From contig CM053802.1 in NCBI GenBank assembly GCA_028671895.1, positions 31,472,201 to 31,536,200 of the forward strand: DNA of 64,000 nucleotides. Direction: 5' to 3'. The notes below the pieces were generated by a model. That model saw only the letters and a program-made list of their open reading frames with translations. It was not told where the DNA came from and ran no database searches. The DNA is from Oenanthe sinensis (lineage: Eukaryota; Streptophyta; Magnoliopsida; Apiales; Apiaceae). A program made the translations under genes and the position numbers. How positions within the stretch are numbered: the first letter of the stretch is position 1; every line of letters starts with the position of its first letter. Below are positions 62,020 to 64,000 of this stretch, in pieces.

Positions 62020-62897
62020 AAACAGTTGTAGCTTCATTCTTGACTCGTTTCAACATGAAAACAACTTGTACACTCTTGTAGGATCAATCTTGGAACATTT
62101 GAACCTGAAAACAATTCCTAACAATTTGAAGCTTCATTCTTGACTCGTTCACACTTGAAAATAGTTTGTAGCTTCATTCTTGACTCGGTTCAACATGAAA
62201 ACAACTTGTACACTCTTGTAGGAACAATCTTGGCTCATTTGAACTTGAAAACAATTCCTAGCAACTTGAGGCTTTAATCTTGACTCGTTCAAACTTGAAA
62301 ATAGTTTGTAGCTTCATTCTTGACTCGTTTCAACTTGAAAATAACTTGTACACTCTTGTAGAATCAATCTTGGCACATTTGAACCTGAAAACAATTCCTA
62401 ACAATTTGAGGCTTCATTCTTGACTCGTTAACACTTGAAAACAGTTTGTAGCTTCATTCTTGACTCGTTTCAACATGAAAACAACTTGTACACTCTTGTA
62501 GGATCAATCTTGACTCATTTGAACTTGAAAACAATTCCTAACAACTTGAGGCTTTAATCTTGACTCGTTCAAACTTGTACACTCTTGTAGGATCAATCTT
62601 GGCTCGTTTCAACTTGAAAACAACTTGTACACTCTTGTAGGATCAATCTTGGCTCATTTGAACTTGAAAACAATTCCTAACAACTTGAGGCTTTAATCTT
62701 GACTCGTTCAAACTTGAAAATAGTTTGTAGCTTCATTCTTGACTCGTTAACACTTGAAAACAGTTTGTAGCTTCATTCTTGACTCGTTTCAACTTGAAAA
62801 CAACTTGTACACTCTTGTAGGATCAATCTTGGCTCATTTGAACTTGAAAACAATTCCTAACAACTTGAGGCTTTAATCTTGACTCCTTCAAACTTGG
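62020..62897 (+). repeat. 879-bp higher-order repeat, copy 4 (878 bp)
   Basis: Units at 62020, 62159, 62299, 62439, 62579 and 62718. One base shorter than its sisters because the A subunit of the unit at 62579 has been replaced by a B-derived piece. Another private change is CTTGACTCATTT near 62510. Confidence 0.85.
62578..62617 (+). repeat. B/A chimeric subunit, unique
   Basis: The preceding C runs AAACTTG straight into TACACTCTTGTAGGATC of B, which runs to CTTGGCTC and then switches to the A tail GTTTCAACTTGA. A 28-bp stretch of B thus replaces 29 bp (the last base of C plus the front of A). The left switch lies in the shared AACTTG, the right in the shared CTC. Two switches this close suggest ectopic gene conversion or template switching rather than a simple crossover. 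Confidence 0.86.
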
Positions 62898-63776
62898 AAA
62901 CAGTTGTAGCTTCATTCTTGACTCGTTTCAACATGAAAACAACTTGTACACTCTTGTAGGATCAATCTTGGAACATTTGAACCTGAAAACAATTCCTAAC
63001 AATTTGAAGCTTCATTCTTGACTCGTTCACACTTGAAAATAGTTTGTAGCTTCATTCTTGACTCGGTTCAACATGAAAACAACTTGTACACTCTTGTAGG
63101 AACAATCTTGGCTCATTTGAACTTGAAAACAATTCCTAGCAACTTGAGGCTTTAATCTTGACTCGTTCAAACTTGAAAATAGTTTGTAGCTTCATTCTTG
63201 ACTCGTTTCAACTTGAAAACAACTTGTACACTCTTGTAGAATCAATCTTGGCACATTTGAACCTGAAAACAATTCCTAACAATTTGAGGCTTCATTCTTG
63301 ACTCGTTAACACTTGAAAACAGTTTATAGCTTCATTCTTGACTCGTTTCAACTTGAAAACAACTTGTACACTCTTGTAGGATCAATCTTGGCTCATTTGA
63401 ACTTGAAAACAATTCCTAACAACTTGAGGCTTTAATCTTGACTCGTTCAAACTTGAAAATAGTTTGTAGCTTCATTCTTGACTCGTTTCAACTTGAAAAC
63501 AACTTGTACACTCTTGTAGGATCAATCTTGGCTCATTTGAACTTGAAAACAATTTCTAACAACTTGAGGCTTTAATCTTGACTCGTTCAAACTTGAAAAT
63601 AGTTTGTAGCTTCATTCTTGACTCGTTAACACTTGAAAACAGTTTGTAGCTTCATTCTTGACTCGTTTCAACTTGAAAACAACTTGTACACTCTTGTAGG
63701 ATCAATCTTGGCTCATTTGAACTTGAAAACAATTCCTAACAACATGAGGCTTTAATCTTGACTCGTTCAAACTTGA
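62898..63776 (+). repeat. 879-bp higher-order repeat, copy 5
   Basis: Units at 62898, 63037, 63177, 63317, 63457 and 63597. Private changes are AGTTTATAGC at 63317 and AATTTCTAAC near 63552. The type 2 unit reads AACAACTTG, where copies 1-4 read AATAACTTG. Confidence 0.86.
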
Positions 63777-63956
63777 AAATAGTTTGTAGCTTCATTCTTG
63801 ACTCGTTAACACTTGAAAACAGTTTGTAGCTTCATTCTTGACTCGTTTCAACTTGAAAACAACTTGTACACTCTTGTAGGATCAATCTTGGCTCATTTGA
63901 ACTTGAAAACAATTCCTAACAACTTGAGGCTTTAATCTTGACTCCTTCAAACTTGG
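63777..63956 (+). repeat. Extra 180-bp unit after copy 5
   Basis: As after copy 3, a second 180-bp unit follows a C reading CAACATGAGG. Together with copy 5 it makes a 1,059-bp block equal to 60782-61840, so the larger period beyond the window may be 879 + 180. Confidence 0.82.
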
Positions 63957-64000
63957 AAACAGTTGTAGCTTCATTCTTGACTCGTTTCAACATGAAAACA
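63957..64000 (+). repeat. Partial 139-bp unit at the window edge
   Basis: The first 44 bp of another CAGTTGTAG unit, cut by the window end. The array clearly continues to the right. Confidence 0.9.

Larger units (their letters stand above)
1..64000 (+). repeat. Continuous satellite DNA array, 140-bp unit
   Basis: The entire window is a head-to-tail tandem array. Unit starts (the AAATAG or AAACAG that follows CTTGA) were followed from position 1 to 63,957. This gives 447 complete units and one partial unit, and the sum 447x140 plus 37 extra 40-bp blocks, minus 46 single-base losses, minus two 29-bp losses, equals 63,956 exactly. All units share one orientation; the + strand label is arbitrary. 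Base composition of the reference unit is 47 G+C in 140. No mobile element, gene, rRNA or tRNA interrupts it. Family knowledge: uninterrupted arrays of this length with higher-order structure are typical of eukaryotic centromeric or heterochromatic satellites. I do not recognise the family, and both array ends lie outside the window. Confidence 0.97.

Noticed and set aside
1..64000. CRISPR array
   Set aside because: The repeats are contiguous with no unique spacers, the period is 140 bp, and subunits are diverged paralogues. No cas-like genes occur.
1..64000. Telomeric or rDNA spacer repeat
   Set aside because: No TTAGGG, TTTAGGG or TTAGG runs and no rRNA sequence were seen. The unit and subunit lengths are unlike telomere repeats.
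1..64000. CENP-B box
   Set aside because: The nearest words, such as ATTCGTTCAAAC (for example near 7101), lack the required CGGG part. No match to the TTCG....A..CGGG core was seen on either strand, though this was by eye only.
1..64000. Repetitive protein gene (for example silk- or collagen-like coding repeats)
   Set aside because: The 140-bp period is not a multiple of three, so successive units change frame, and stops occur in all six frames within a few units.
1..64000. Transposon ends or target-site duplications inside the array
   Set aside because: All junctions are between satellite subunits. No terminal inverted repeat, LTR, poly-A tail or foreign sequence was found.

Overview
The whole 64 kb window is one uninterrupted block of satellite DNA. 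I found no protein gene, RNA gene, transposon, CRISPR array or unique-sequence island on either strand. Every base belongs to head-to-tail copies, all in one orientation, of a 140-bp unit of about 34% G+C. A hand count gives 447 complete units plus a 44-bp partial unit at the right edge, and the arithmetic of unit lengths closes exactly. This is a eukaryotic genome, most likely a centromeric, pericentromeric or other heterochromatic array assembled from long reads. I do not recognise the family and cannot name the clade; plant or invertebrate would both fit.

Unit structure. Each 140-bp unit is built of three related subunits: A (40 bp), B (50 bp) and C (50 bp). Each ends in a version of TTGACTCGTTNAAACTTGA and the next begins with AAA. 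The unit therefore looks like an older 40-50 bp repeat that became a trimer. Two main versions occur. Type 1 has TAGGATC and GGCTCATTT in B, and GGCTTTAATC and GTTCAAAC in C. Type 2 has TAGAATC and GGCACATTT in B, and GGCTTCATTC and GTTAACAC in C. Almost all length change comes from a few founder events copied many times: a 180-bp unit with an extra 40-bp A/C chimera (36 copies), a 139-bp unit reading CAGTTGTAG (37 copies, including one inside a 179-bp unit and the partial last one), a 139-bp unit reading CTCTGTAGG (6 copies), and a 111-bp unit (2 copies).

Layout. 1-13.8 kb: long-period higher-order repeats (2,139 bp and 4,278 bp, the latter exactly twice the former). 11-20 kb: a 3,398-bp tandem duplication and a related 2,238-bp spaced copy, both carrying the CTCTGTAGG cassette. 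21.9-26.5 kb: a 2,279-bp tandem duplication. 26.3-34.8 kb: overlapping 2,139-bp and 2,738-bp spaced copies. 32.3-41.4 kb: a very recent 4,527-bp tandem duplication. 42-58 kb: a mosaic with tandem repeats of 739, 1,999 and 280 bp. 59-64 kb: a regular six-unit, 879-bp higher-order repeat in five copies with one irregular insert.

How it works together. The window is a record of unequal exchange at several nested scales: subunit to trimer, trimer to variants, variants to multi-kilobase blocks, blocks duplicated in tandem. Period length drops and regularity rises toward the right edge, which suggests that a more homogeneous core lies beyond position 64,000. The only open reading frames are stop-free accidents of the repeat. 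All coordinates and counts were obtained by reading, without alignment software.
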